Under the pieces are notes generated by a model that saw nothing but the letters and a program-made list of their open reading frames with translations, was not told the origin of the DNA and did not search any database. A program made the position numbers and the translations under genes. From Armatimonadota bacterium (GTDB lineage Bacteria; Armatimonadota; Chthonomonadetes; Chthonomonadales; CAJBBX01): a stretch of DNA of 51,859 bases. This document shows, piece by piece, positions 1 to 8,539 of this stretch; within the stretch, counting starts at the first letter, position 1, and every line of letters begins with the position of its first letter. The stretch lies in assembly GCA_026392115.1 (NCBI GenBank), contig JAPLCQ010000130.1, forward strand, positions 1-51,859, given 5' to 3'.

Positions 1-2
1 AT

Positions 3-2675
3 GTCGCCAAATGGGTGCAGGTGGACATGGGTTCGGCGCGCCGCATCGACGGCGTTCGCCTCTGGCCCGCCCGCCCGGTGGACTGGGCGGCAGACGTGCC
101 GGGCTTCCTCTTCCCGGTCCGGTACCGGATCGAGACGGCAGAGAAGCCCGACGGTCCGTTCGTCGTCGTGGACGATCAGACCTCCGCAGACGCGCCCAAC
201 CCCGGCGACGGCCCGGTGACGCACCGCTTCGAACCCCGCCGCGCCCGGATCGTGCGGCTTGCCGCCACGCGGCTGGCCATGCGCGACCCCGGCAACTACG
301 CTCTCTGCTTGAGCGCCCTGGAGGCGCTGGACGGCGAGGCCGACGTGGCGCGCGGAGCGGCGGTGACGGCGCTGGACAGCTTGGAGCAGGGCGGATGGTC
401 GGCGGCGCGGCTCACGGACGGCGAGAAGAGGTCGCGCCAGGCCCAACCGCAGCTCGCCCTGCCCGCGCCCATGCTGCGCCGCGAGTTTGGCGTAAGCGGC
501 CCCGTGCGCCGGGCCGTGCTCTATGCATCGGCGCTGGGTCTGATGGAACTGCGCCTCAACGGTGCGCGGGTCGGGCCGAACCTGCTGGCGCCGGAGTGGA
601 CCGACTACGGCGTGCGCGTGCAGTACCAGGCCTTCGACGTCACCCGCGCCCTGCGGTCCGGCGCCAACGCCCTGGGCGCCATGCTGGGCGACGGCTGGTA
701 CGCCGGACGCATAGGGCTCTTCCCCGGCCGCGCAAACTACGGCCGCAAGCCCGCGCTACGCCTCCACCTGCGCATGGAGATGGCCGACGGCTCCGTGCGG
801 AGGCTCGTTACCGACGGCAAGTGGCGATCGACGCTGGAGGGTCCCGTCCGCGCAGCCGACATCCTCGACGGCGAGACCGTAGACCTGCGCCGCGCCATGC
901 CCGGATGGGACCTGCCGGGGTTCGATGACCACGCATGGCAGCCCGCGTCCACGGTGGCAGGGGTCAAGGCGAGGCTCGTCCGCCAGCGCAACGAGCCGAT
1001 CCGCGTGGTGCAGGAGCTGAGGCCCGTTGCCGTCACCGAGCCGAAGCCGAGCGTCTTCATCTTCGACCTGGGCCAGAACATGGTCGGGTGGCCCCGGCTC
1101 CGGATCACCGGCAAGCCGGGAGCGATGGTGCAGGTGCGCCACGCCGAGATGCTCAACGACGACGGCACGATCTACGTGGCCAACCTGCGGGGAGCGCCGC
1201 AGATCGACCGGTACCTCCTCGCCGGCTCCGGCGCCGAGGTCTGCGAGCCGCGCTTCACCTACCACGGCTTCCGCTACGTGGAGGTGACGGGCTCGTTCAT
1301 CAAGCCCACGCCGGCCGACCTGGTGGGGCGCGTCTTCTGCTCCTCCTCGCCGGAGGTGGGACGGTTCGCCTGCTCGAGCCCCATGCTCACCCGGCTCATG
1401 CGCAACGTCTTCTGGACGCAGCGCGCCAACCTGATGAGCACGCCCACCGACTGCCCGCAGCGCGACGAAAGGCTGGGATGGATGGGCGACATCCAGTCGT
1501 TCAGCCAGTCGGCCATCATGAACATGGATATGGCCGGCTTCTTCACCAAGTGGCTGCAGGACGTGCGCGACGCCCAGACGCCCGACGGCCGCATGCCCGA
1601 TTTCGCTCCCAACCCCGGCAAGGCGTCTGGCAGCTTCTCCGGTGTGCCCGCCTGGGGCGATGCCGGCGTCGTGGTCCCCTGGCGCGTCTGGGTAAACTAT
1701 GGCGACAAGCGGCTACTTGCGGAGAGCTACCCGAGCTGCCGCCGCTGGCTTGAGTACATCCGCAAGCTGAACCCCGACCTGGTCTGGCGCAACGGCCGCA
1801 ACGCCGACTACAACGACTGGCTGAACGGCGACACGCTGGTGCTGCAGGGCTGGCCCAAAAGCGGTGGCGCCGTGCCGAACGACCTCTTCGCCACGGCCTT
1901 CTTCGCCCACTCCACCGACCTGACGCTGCGCATGGCCCGCGTGCTGGGCCTCGGTCGCGACGCGGACGAGTTTGAGAAGCAGCTGGCGGGCATCAAGGCG
2001 GCCTTCAACAGGGCGTTCGTGCGGCCCGACGGCAGCCTCGTGGGCGATACCCAGGCGGGCTACGCGCTGGCCCTCCACTTCGACCTGCTGCCCGAGGCCA
2101 TGCGCCCGAAGGCCGTGGAGCGGCTCGTGGAGGCGATCCACCGGTACGGCGACCACATCTCCACCGGCATCCAGTCAACCCACCGGATGATGCTGGAGCT
2201 CTCGCGCTGGGGGCGGGGCGACCTGGCCTACACGCTGGCGAACCGCACCGACTTCCCCTCGTGGGGCTTCATGATCGAGAACGGCGCCACCACCATCTGG
2301 GAGCGCTGGGACGGCTACGTGAAGGGACGCGGCTTCCAGGACCCCGGCATGAACTCCTTCAACCACTGGGCTCTGGGATCTGTGGCCGAGTGGCTCTGGA
2401 GCAGCGTCGTCGGTCTCGCGCCGGACGAGAAGGCGCCCGGCTGGCGGCGCTTCCGCGTCCGGCCCATCCCCGGCGGCGGCCTTACCTGGGCCATGGGCGA
2501 ATTCGACGCGCCCACGGGCCGCATCGCCGTCCACTGGCGCACGCAGGGCGGCCGCCTGACGCTGAACCTGACGGTGCCGCCCAACACGCAGGCCCTGGTG
2601 ACGCTTCCCGGTCAGCCGGAGCGGACGGTCGGGCCTGGCGTCCACGTCGTGCGCGGCGACGACGCCGGGGGGTAG
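3..2675 (+). CDS. Alpha-L-rhamnosidase, GH78 family (5' end cut by window edge)
   Basis: Hydrolyses terminal alpha-L-rhamnose from polysaccharides or glycosides. The frame is open to the left edge (first full codon at base 3, reading VAKWVQVDMG), so the gene starts outside the window; the visible part is about 890 residues. The first residues resemble the edge of a discoidin/F5-8-type sugar-binding domain. An N-terminal beta-sandwich follows (motifs LYASALGLMELRLNGARVG and GDGWYAGRIG). The GH78 (alpha/alpha)6 barrel carries the family hallmark DCPQRDERLGWMGD around base 1450, holding the expected general-acid Glu, and a later ATTIWERWDG around base 2290 whose Glu is a candidate for the base. 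A short beta domain closes the protein. Assignment to GH78 is firm; substrate is inferred from the family. It ends 45 bases before the esterase gene on the same strand. Confidence 0.93.
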   Translation, partial: VAKWVQVDMGSARRIDGVRLWPARPVDWAADVPGFLFPVRYRIETAEKPDGPFVVVDDQTSADAPNPGDGPVTHRFEPRRARIVRLAATRLAMRDPGNYALCLSALEALDGEADVARGAAVTALDSLEQGGWSAARLTDGEKRSRQAQPQLALPAPMLRREFGVSGPVRRAVLYASALGLMELRLNGARVGPNLLAPEWTDYGVRVQYQAFDVTRALRSGANALGAMLGDGWYAGRIGLFPGRANYGRKPALRLHLRMEMADGSVRRLVTDGKWRSTLEGPVRAADILDGETVDLRRAMPGWDLPGFDDHAWQPASTVAGVKARLVRQRNEPIRVVQELRPVAVTEPKPSVFIFDLGQNMVGWPRLRITGKPGAMVQVRHAEMLNDDGTIYVANLRGAPQIDRYLLAGSGAEVCEPRFTYHGFRYVEVTGSFIKPTPADLVGRVFCSSSPEVGRFACSSPMLTRLMRNVFWTQRANLMSTPTDCPQRDERLGWMGDIQSFSQSAIMNMDMAGFFTKWLQDVRDAQTPDGRMPDFAPNPGKASGSFSGVPAWGDAGVVVPWRVWVNYGDKRLLAESYPSCRRWLEYIRKLNPDLVWRNGRNADYNDWLNGDTLVLQGWPKSGGAVPNDLFATAFFAHSTDLTLRMARVLGLGRDADEFEKQLAGIKAAFNRAFVRPDGSLVGDTQAGYALALHFDLLPEAMRPKAVERLVEAIHRYGDHISTGIQSTHRMMLELSRWGRGDLAYTLANRTDFPSWGFMIENGATTIWERWDGYVKGRGFQDPGMNSFNHWALGSVAEWLWSSVVGLAPDEKAPGWRRFRVRPIPGGGLTWAMGEFDAPTGRIAVHWRTQGGRLTLNLTVPPNTQALVTLPGQPERTVGPGVHVVRGDDAGG

Positions 2676-2720
2676 CCAGGCAACGCCGTCGGGGTCCCAT
2701 ATAATGAGCGGAGTAGAGCA

Positions 2721-3836
2721 ATGACCTGGTCCACAACCCTCGCCTCAGTGGCGCTCCTTCTGCTGCCGGCGGCGGCTTCGTGTACGGCGAGCAGCTGGCC
2801 GGCAGGCTACCGCTTCATCGGGCGGTGGGACCTGCGCACCGCCAGACGCGCCGTGACCGTGAACAGCGGGAGCTACGTCCGGGCGCGCTTCTCGGGCGCG
2901 GGCCTCAGCGCCTCCTTCGACCTGACGGTGAACCAACCGAAGTGCGTCTGCACCACGGAGGGCTCGTACCCGACGATCGCGTGGCGGATCGACGCGGGCG
3001 AATGGCGGGAGGCAGAGATCGCTCCCTCGGTGAAGCTGGCGGAGGGGCTGGGCTAGGGGCGGCACAGCGTCATGCTGATGGTCCGCGGCCTTGACGAGCA
3101 CCAGAGCCGCTGGACGCCTCCGCTCGTCGCCGGCGTCACGTTCACCGGCTTCACGCCGGCTGTCGGCGGGCGGCTGGTGGAGCCGCTCCGCGAATGGGTA
3201 AAGCCCGCCCTGACCATGGAGTTCCTGGGCGACAGCATCACCGAGGGCGTGGTGGTCAACGAGGGCCGCGCCGGCGTGGTCAAGGGCATCCCCTTCACCT
3301 GGCCCTGGCTTGCGGACGCGCGGCAATCCTATGCGGCCCAGACCGCCATGGCGCTGGGGGCGGAGTGGCGGCAGGTGGGGTTCGGCGCGACGGGCCTCTT
3401 GCTCGTCGGCAGCGGCGGAGCGCCGGGAGCCCTGGAGGCGTTCGGCTCCTTCTACGCCGGCTGTCCGCGCGACAACTGGCGGCCCGATGTGGCAATCGTC
3501 AACCAGGGCACCAACGAAGGGTCGATCCCGCAGGATGAGTACCAGCGGCTCTACGGCCGCTATCTAGCCATGATCCGCGCCGCCTACCCTAAGGCGAAGA
3601 TCGTGGCGCTGCGCCCGTTCTGCGGCGCGCAGGAGGCCGCCATCCCGGCCGCGGTCGACGCCCGCCGTGCCGCCGGGGACGCCCAGGTGTTCTATGTCGA
3701 CACTGCCGGATGGTACGCGGGCCCGCTGCACCCCGACATTGCCGGAAGCGCGGCGTTGGCCGGGAAGCTGGCCGACGCCCTTCGCACGCAGGTGCTGGAC
3801 CCTGAGGCGCGAAAGCACCCGGGTCGCGGCAGATGA
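2721..3836 (+). pseudogene. SGNH/GDSL esterase (CE2-like) split by an in-frame TAG
   Basis: Two segments in the same frame (2721-3056 and 3072-3836) are separated only by a TAG at 3054-3056 in a GGGCTGGGCTAGGGGCGG context. Read through, they give one protein of about 371 residues: a signal peptide (TLASVALLLLPAAASC), a jelly-roll domain typical of CE2-type esterases, then an SGNH hydrolase domain. The SGNH part shows block I EFLGDSITEG with the nucleophile Ser, an NQGTNEG block, and the catalytic dyad region GPLHPDIAG. Such enzymes deacetylate carbohydrates. The stop falls inside the jelly-roll, and sequence on both sides looks intact and conserved. That suggests a recent nonsense mutation, a base-calling error, or readthrough, rather than two genes. 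A start at 2721 is supported by GGAG seven bases upstream. Confidence 0.75.
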
Positions 3837-4023
3837 TCATGCGCGGCTCTTCCGTAATCTGCACCCGGCGATTCCGTGCGCCAACCGGGCACACCGACGC
3901 ACTAACCGTCGTAATGCAGTGCAGTGCTCTTGCGCCACGTCTGTGGGGCGCCGGCCCTGACGCCTCCCCGAAGCCGCGCCGCATGAGCCACCGGTAAGCG
4001 CATCTAGAAAGGAGCGCGGTTGC

Positions 4024-4839
4024 ATGGCAAGAAAGCACGGATTCACCCTCATCGAACTGCTGGTGGTGATCGCGATCATCGCGATTCTGGCCGCGATCCT
4101 GTTCCCGGTCTTTGCCCAGGCCCGGGCCCAGGCTCGCAAGACTTCGTGTCTCTCGAACATCAAGCAGGTCGCCCTCGGCGCGATCATGTACTCGCAGGAC
4201 TACGACGAGGTCCTCGTCGGGCCGGCCACGCGCCGCCGCGGCGGACCCGCCCCCACCCAGTACTCCAACTACTTCTGGAGCCGCAACTGGATGTGCTGGC
4301 CCGAGGCGATCATGCCCTACATGAAGAACCTCGACATCTACTCCTGCCCGGATCGGCGCAACCAGCCCTACTTCGGCTACTCCATCAACGTCAACTCGTC
4401 CAACGACGAGTTCCCCGGCGCGCCCACGCCGCCCGGCAACTGGAACGACGGCAACGGCGGCACGGACCTGACGCCCAAGCCCGGCCAGTACAGCCCGGCT
4501 CTGGCGGAGCTCGTGGCCCCGGCCAGCACGATCTGGTTCTATGACTCCAACGCCTCCATCTATCAGTCCGGCCTGACGAACTGGGCCAATCTCGAGGCCC
4601 TCGCGGCTTCCGATCCCGGCTCCGTTCAGACAGTGGAGCTCGACGGCAGCCAGACCATCGCCCAGCTCTTCCTCACGGGTGGCGGCCGGGTCGACAACAG
4701 CACGCTGATCAGGGATCCCCAGCGGCACCAGCAGTCGATGAACATCTCCTGGTGCGACGGGCACGCCAAGTCGCTGCGTCCATCCGCCATCAAGGGCGAG
4801 TGGTGGAGCATGGAGCAGATTCCGCAGCCGGTCGAGTAA
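4024..4839 (+). CDS. Type II secretion/type IV pilin-like protein (pseudopilin) with H-X9-DG motif
   Basis: The N-terminus is a class III prepilin signal: MARKHG then [20 protein letters not shown], to be cut after Gly6 by prepilin peptidase and N-methylated on Phe. The Glu at mature position 5 is present. The hydrophobic helix would sit in the inner membrane before assembly. Behind it come [16 protein letters not shown] and SQDYDE, all common in Armatimonadota pilin-like families. The C-terminus has [18 protein letters not shown], which fits the H-X9-DG motif. Length is 271 residues, usual for the group. An AAGGAG lies upstream of the ATG at 4024. The exact role (surface fibre, secretion piston or S-layer-like exported protein) cannot be read from sequence. 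The 187-base region before it (3837-4023) shows no gene. Confidence 0.92.
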   Translation: MARKHGFTLIELLVVIAIIAILAAILFPVFAQARAQARKTSCLSNIKQVALGAIMYSQDYDEVLVGPATRRRGGPAPTQYSNYFWSRNWMCWPEAIMPYMKNLDIYSCPDRRNQPYFGYSINVNSSNDEFPGAPTPPGNWNDGNGGTDLTPKPGQYSPALAELVAPASTIWFYDSNASIYQSGLTNWANLEALAASDPGSVQTVELDGSQTIAQLFLTGGGRVDNSTLIRDPQRHQQSMNISWCDGHAKSLRPSAIKGEWWSMEQIPQPVE

Positions 4840-4842
4840 CCC

Positions 4843-5103
4843 ATGGCAAGTCTCCGCGACAAGCAGGTGAACCCCATTCCGTTCGTGATCGCCCTCGTGG
4901 TGGTCGCGCTCGGCGTGGTCTACTTCGCCTTCATCAAGCCCGCTTCGGACGATGCCCGAGCCGCACAGAAATGGACGTCGCCCGAGGAGGCCGCCAAGCG
5001 TGGGCCGGGGCGGCAATACTCGGAGCCCTACAAAGCCAAGCTGCAGGACCTCTTGCAGAAGGAAGGGCGCCGGGGCGCCACGTCGCGGCGGGAGCGCGAG
5101 TAA
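4843..5103 (+). CDS. Small single-pass membrane protein, unknown function
   Basis: An 86-residue protein starting three bases after the pseudopilin stop, so very probably co-transcribed with it. One transmembrane segment lies at about residues 13-30 (FVIALVVVALGVVYFAFI). It is followed by a charged soluble tail with a WTSPEEAAKRGPG stretch and a Lys/Arg/Glu-rich C-terminus, suggesting a cytoplasmic N-terminus and an outward tail. I recognise no family. Its position suggests a role linked to pilin assembly or simply an accessory membrane protein, which is inference from neighbourhood only. Confidence 0.7.
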   Translation: MASLRDKQVNPIPFVIALVVVALGVVYFAFIKPASDDARAAQKWTSPEEAAKRGPGRQYSEPYKAKLQDLLQKEGRRGATSRRERE

Positions 5104-5126
5104 CTGAAGCGAGCGCCGGCCCGCCA

Positions 5127-5156
5127 TTGACAGGCTGATCGGCGAGGTGCTACAGT
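5127..5156 (+). promoter_or_regulatory. Sigma-70-type promoter for the DUF2294 transcript
   Basis: TTGACA at 5127-5132 and TACAGT at 5151-5156 are separated by 18 bases. This is the clearest housekeeping-type promoter in the window. Transcription would begin near 5163 and give a leader of about 150 bases before the GTG at 5314. That leader contains the structured element at 5184-5278. Confidence 0.55.
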
Positions 5157-5183
5157 CACCCCATAGATGAGCTTCGGTTGACA

Positions 5184-5278
5184 GACGCAGGGAGCCGCTG
5201 ACGCGGTTCAGTGCAACGCTGTAGGCTGGCACCCGACCCTTGTACGGCCATGCCGTACGGGGTCCGTGCCGGCCTTTT
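5184..5278 (+). promoter_or_regulatory. Structured 5' leader with terminator-like hairpin (copy 1 of a repeated element)
   Basis: The element has a block GACGCAGGG (5184-5192), an 18-base segment able to form the small stem GCCGC/GCGG, and a block GTGCAACGCTGTAGGCTGG (5211-5229). A long hairpin follows: 5224-5232 (GGCTGGCAC) pairs with 5266-5274 (GTGCCGGCC), with inner stems GACCC/GGGTC and GTACGG/CCGTAC, then TTTT at 5275-5278. The gene's ribosome-binding site (AAGGAG, 5299-5304) lies just beyond, so folding of this hairpin would stop transcription before the coding region. The two conserved blocks recur at 5768-5813. The organisation, aptamer-like segment then terminator, is that of a riboswitch or attenuator. 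I cannot match it to a known class from memory. Confidence 0.6.
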
Positions 5279-5313
5279 GCGTGTGTGGCCGAGGGGCGAA
5301 GGAGTGCGATTCG

Positions 5314-5715
5314 GTGGACCAGCCGACCAAGGGCGCCGTTGAAGCGATGGTGGCCAACGCGGTGGTCCGGTTCCAGCGCGAGCAGCAGGGGCGCGGACCG
5401 GGCGACGTGCGGGCGCACATCGTCGGCGCGCTGCTGGTCGTACGTTGCACCGATATCCTGACAGCCACGGAGGCCCGCCTCTCGGCGACGGAAGAGGGGC
5501 GCAGGCTCGTCCGCAGCGCACGGCAGGAGCTGCACGCCATCAGCCACGACGAGATGGATGGGATCATCGCCGGCCTGACGCACTCGACCGTGCTCCGCAG
5601 CTACTACGACGTGAACGTGGACGCGGCCGAGCAGGTCGAGGTGTTCGTGCTGAAGGACAACCTGGAGGAGGCGTTCAGAAAGCGCGCCAGGGACCTCGCC
5701 GGCAGAGACGACTGA
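5314..5715 (+). CDS. DUF2294 / MpsC-family protein
   Basis: A protein of 133 residues matching the DUF2294 family (renamed MpsC, linked to a sodium-translocating membrane-potential-generating system). Family features are VANAVVRFQREQQGRGPGDV, an AHIVGALLVVRCTDILTATE core, the SHDEMDGIIAGLTH segment and an EVFVLKDNLEEAF end. I chose the GTG at 5314 because AAGGAG stands nine bases upstream and the first residues then align with the usual family start. An ATG at 5266 in the same frame lies inside the terminator hairpin and adds an unlikely Cys-rich leader. It is soluble with no signal peptide. Biochemical role is poorly known; the neighbours (two-component system, KimA-like permease) point to ion or membrane-potential homeostasis. 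Confidence 0.82.
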   Translation: MDQPTKGAVEAMVANAVVRFQREQQGRGPGDVRAHIVGALLVVRCTDILTATEARLSATEEGRRLVRSARQELHAISHDEMDGIIAGLTHSTVLRSYYDVNVDAAEQVEVFVLKDNLEEAFRKRARDLAGRDD

Positions 5716-5767
5716 TCGACTGATCGCTTGAGCGCCGTGTGGCGACACGCGGGCGCCCGGTTGCCGG

Positions 5768-5866
5768 GATGCAGGGCGGCTTCATCGGAGCCGCCGGGCA
5801 AGCTGGAGGCCGGAAGACACGCGGAGCGGGGGCGCGCCTCCTTGTTCAGCGAGTCTTCCGGCCTTT
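5768..5866 (+). promoter_or_regulatory. Structured leader with terminator-like hairpin (copy 2 of the repeated element)
   Basis: Block GATGCAGGG (5768-5776), then a 19-base perfect stem-loop segment (GGCGGCT/AGCCGCC), then GGGCAAGCTGGAGGCCGG (5796-5813). The same order and nearly the same spacing occur at 5184-5229. A long hairpin follows in which GGCCGGAAGAC (5808-5818) pairs perfectly with GTCTTCCGGCC (5853-5863), ending in TTTCGTTGTT. It lies between the DUF2294 stop (5715) and the kinase start (5913). It could end the DUF2294 transcript, gate the kinase operon, or both. The sequence within the long hairpin differs completely from copy 1 while the pairing is kept, as expected for a functional expression platform. 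Confidence 0.55.
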
Positions 5867-5912
5867 CGTTGTTCTGGGTGGTTCGGCGGCGAGGGCGCCG
5901 TCGGGGGTCGTT

Positions 5913-7781
5913 ATGCGAAACCTGCGAGTACAACTTCTGGCCGGACACCTGCTGGCGCTGGCCGTCATGCTGGCGGCGATGGTCGGTTCGGTCTACAGCT
6001 TCTTCCACCTCGGCCGGAGCATCGACCGGATCATGGAGGACAACTACCGGAGCGTCACCGCCGCGCAGGCCATGAAGGATGCGCTGGAGCGGCTCGACAA
6101 CTCCGCGACGCTGGTGCTCGCCGGCGAGACGGGCAAGGCCGGGAGCCAGTGCGCGACCTACCTCGCGCGGTTCGAGGCGGCGCACCGCGACGAAGCGAAC
6201 AACATCACCGAGGCGGGCGAGCAGGAGCTGTCGGACTCCATCGGCGCGCAGTTCGTTGCGTACCGGTCCGAGCTGGAGCGGTTCGTGGGCGGCGGCCCCT
6301 CGCCCGCCGGCGCCCGCCGGCACTATGTGCAGGTGTTGGAGCCGGCTTTCGAGCGGCTGAAGCAGCAGGCCAACCGGGTTCTCGTGCTGAACCAGAACGC
6401 CATCGTTCGGGCCAACCGCCAGGCCAAGGCCGAGGCGCGGAACGCCTCCTGGACCGCCGTGGCCACCACCTGCGCGGCGCTCTTCCTGGCCATGCTGGGA
6501 GCGGTGGTCATGGTGCGGCGGGCGCTGGGACCGCTGCGCGCGCTGGCCGCCAGGGCCGACGAGATCGGCGGCGGGCGCCTCGACCCTGCGCTGGAGGTCC
6601 GCGGATCCGACGAGATCGCGTCACTCTCGCGGGCGTTCAACCGGATGGCGGAGCGGCTGCAGGCGGCCAAGGCAGCCGACCAGAGGCGGCTGCATCGGGC
6701 CGAGCTCATGAGCGTCCAGGCGCTGCAGTGCCTCTATGACCCCGTGGTCGTCACCGACGCCGAGAGCCGCGTCGTACATCTGAACCGCGCCGCCGAGGCG
6801 CTCTTTGGGCCGGAGCCGGGCGCGCTGGGAGCGCAGGCCTCGGCCGTGGTCCGGGACGAGCGGATCGCGGCCGCCGTGGAGCGCGCGGTCTCCGACGGCC
6901 GCACCACCGCGGCCGACGACTACGCGGGCGGCGTCGTGCTGCGGGACGGAGGCAGGCAGAGGGCGTACCGGCTCCGCAGCACGCCCATCCTCGACGACGA
7001 CGGCGCCACGCTGGGCGCCGTGGTGGCGTTGGAGGATGTGACCTTCCTGCGCGATGTCGACCGCCTGAAGACGGAGTTCATCAGCGTGGCGTCCCACGAG
7101 CTGCGGACGCCCGTGACCTCGCTGCTCCTCTCGGTCCAGCTGATGCAGGAGGGCGCCGTGGGCCCCCTGAGCGGCGATCAGCTCGAGGTGGTCGCCGCGC
7201 AGCGCGAGGACCTTGAGCGGCTGGACCGGCTGACCCGCGACCTGCTGGACACCGCCCGCATGGACTCCGGCCGCATGGCGCCGCGCCTGGCGATGGTGCC
7301 CGTGGCCGCGCTGGTGTCCGACGCCGCCGAGGCGGTGGCCGCGCAGGCCCAGGCGCGGGGCGTGTCGATCGACGTCAGCGTGGAGCCGGGCCTCTGCGAC
7401 GTACAGGCGGACCGGTCGCAGGCCGCCCGAGCGCTGGTGAACCTGCTGAGCAACGCCATCCGCTATACGCCGGAGCACGGTGCGGTGACGGTCTCGGCGA
7501 GGGCCTCGCAGTCCGGCGCCGCGGGCGTGGAGATCATCGTGACCGATGCCGGGCCGGGCATTCCACCGGATTACCTGCCCCGCATTTTCGACCGTTTCGT
7601 CCAGGTGCCCGGTGCGGCGCGGGGCGGCGCGGGTCTCGGTCTGGCGATCGCCCGTACGATCGCCCGGGCCCACGGCGGCGACATCCGCGCCGTCAGCCGG
7701 TTGGGGAACGGCAGCGCCTTCACGCTGACGCTGCCCGGTACGCAGAGCGCCACGCAGAGCGGCGCGGCAGGAGGAGCATGA
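5913..7781 (+). CDS. Membrane sensor histidine kinase (HAMP-PAS-HisKA-HATPase)
   Basis: 622 residues from the ATG at 5913; the open frame extends further left but there it runs through the structured leader. TM1 is at residues 8-31. An extracytoplasmic helical sensor of about 145 residues follows (DALERLDNSATLVLAGE and similar), resembling four-helix-bundle sensors. TM2 is near 178-202, HAMP about 198-250 (LGPLRALAARADEIGGG) and PAS about 262-370. In the HisKA domain the phospho-acceptor is His395 in FISVASHELRTP. The HATPase has an N box NLLSNAIRYTP and glycine boxes DAGPGIPP and GGAGLGLAIA. It phosphorylates, by inference, the response regulator encoded next, whose start overlaps this stop by four bases (ATGA). 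The signal sensed is unknown; context suggests an ionic or envelope cue. Confidence 0.92.
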   Translation: MRNLRVQLLAGHLLALAVMLAAMVGSVYSFFHLGRSIDRIMEDNYRSVTAAQAMKDALERLDNSATLVLAGETGKAGSQCATYLARFEAAHRDEANNITEAGEQELSDSIGAQFVAYRSELERFVGGGPSPAGARRHYVQVLEPAFERLKQQANRVLVLNQNAIVRANRQAKAEARNASWTAVATTCAALFLAMLGAVVMVRRALGPLRALAARADEIGGGRLDPALEVRGSDEIASLSRAFNRMAERLQAAKAADQRRLHRAELMSVQALQCLYDPVVVTDAESRVVHLNRAAEALFGPEPGALGAQASAVVRDERIAAAVERAVSDGRTTAADDYAGGVVLRDGGRQRAYRLRSTPILDDDGATLGAVVALEDVTFLRDVDRLKTEFISVASHELRTPVTSLLLSVQLMQEGAVGPLSGDQLEVVAAQREDLERLDRLTRDLLDTARMDSGRMAPRLAMVPVAALVSDAAEAVAAQAQARGVSIDVSVEPGLCDVQADRSQAARALVNLLSNAIRYTPEHGAVTVSARASQSGAAGVEIIVTDAGPGIPPDYLPRIFDRFVQVPGAARGGAGLGLAIARTIARAHGGDIRAVSRLGNGSAFTLTLPGTQSATQSGAAGGA

Positions 7782-8539
7782 TGGCCAGGATTCTGGTGAT
7801 CGATGATGAACACAATATTCGCCTGATGGTGCGGCTCGCCCTTCAGCATGTCGGGCATACGGTGGAGACGGCGGCGGACGGCCCCGACGGTCTCAGCCGT
7901 TTCGAGGGCGGCCAGGCGTGGGACCTTGTGCTGCTGGACCAACGGATGCCCGGCATGGAGGGCATCGAGGTCCTGCGCCGCATCCGCGAGATCGACCCGG
8001 CGGCCAGGGTGATCATGATCACCGCCTTCGGCACGGTGGACCTGGCCGTGAACGCCATGCGGCTCGGCGCCCGGGACCTGCTCCGCAAGCCCTTCACCGC
8101 CGACATGCTGCGCGGCGCGGTGGCGGCGGTGCTGCAGGGCGACGACGACGAGGCCCGCGCCGCCCACGGCTTGGGGTTGGCGACGGTCAACGGGTTCCGC
8201 GTTCAGGCGCGCGACGCGATCAGCCCGGCGGACGGCTCGCCGAGGCGCCAGACCTTCCGCGTGCGCACGCCCGCCGGCGATGTGGCGAACTGCACGGTGG
8301 AGCTGGCTCCGAGCCTCGTGGAGCGCGTCGACGCCTATGCGGAGCCCGAGGGCGATGCCACGGGCGTGGCCCTGTGGGGCGGCCTCTGCGAGGAGGTGCT
8401 GACGAACTACCTCTGGCAAAACGCGCAGGTGCCGACCGACGGGCTGCTTCGCGCCGACGACCTCACCGGCGCCATGCGGCGCTGGCTCGATACGGTGCTG
8501 GGCTACGGTCCGGGGAGGGGCGAGAGCCATGCCTACTAA
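7778..8539 (+). CDS. Response regulator with unrecognised C-terminal domain
   Basis: The N-terminal receiver (residues 1-120) has the acidic pair DDE at 9-11, phospho-acceptor Asp54 in LVLLDQRMPG, the conserved Thr/Ser in MITAFG and Lys in LLRKPF, so it should be phosphorylated by the adjacent kinase. The C-terminal 130 residues (from about VNGFRVQARD) are not an OmpR, NarL, NtrC, GGDEF or HPt domain that I can recognise. They contain a beta-rich part (RQTFRVRTPAGDVANC) followed by a helical part ending RRWLDTVLGYG. With no visible DNA-binding domain the output may be protein interaction, possibly with the permease encoded by the next, overlapping gene. Translation can start at either of two adjacent ATGs (7778 or 7781). 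Confidence 0.88.
   Translation: MMARILVIDDEHNIRLMVRLALQHVGHTVETAADGPDGLSRFEGGQAWDLVLLDQRMPGMEGIEVLRRIREIDPAARVIMITAFGTVDLAVNAMRLGARDLLRKPFTADMLRGAVAAVLQGDDDEARAAHGLGLATVNGFRVQARDAISPADGSPRRQTFRVRTPAGDVANCTVELAPSLVERVDAYAEPEGDATGVALWGGLCEEVLTNYLWQNAQVPTDGLLRADDLTGAMRRWLDTVLGYGPGRGESHAY

Noticed and set aside
2700..2705. Perfect TATAAT before the esterase gene
   Set aside because: There is no -35 at a suitable distance, and it lies only 15 bases before the ATG, leaving no normal leader.
5184..5229. Match to a known riboswitch class (c-di-GMP, ZTP, cobalamin, c-di-AMP, FMN, Mn2+, guanidine)
   Set aside because: I compared the conserved blocks with the consensus sequences I remember and none fitted across both blocks. 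Only a covariance search can decide.
5266..5313. ATG at 5266 as start of the DUF2294 gene
   Set aside because: It lies within the terminator hairpin and adds a non-family Cys-rich leader. The GTG at 5314 has AAGGAG and a family-like N-terminus.
3589..5748. 719-codon open frame on the minus strand
   Set aside because: It is antisense to the esterase, pseudopilin, small membrane protein and DUF2294 genes, all of which have family features. Its translation is low-complexity and lacks any domain.
5739..5912. Earlier start for the sensor kinase
   Set aside because: This stretch is occupied by the structured leader copy 2. Protein sequence there is low-complexity, while 5913 opens directly into TM1.
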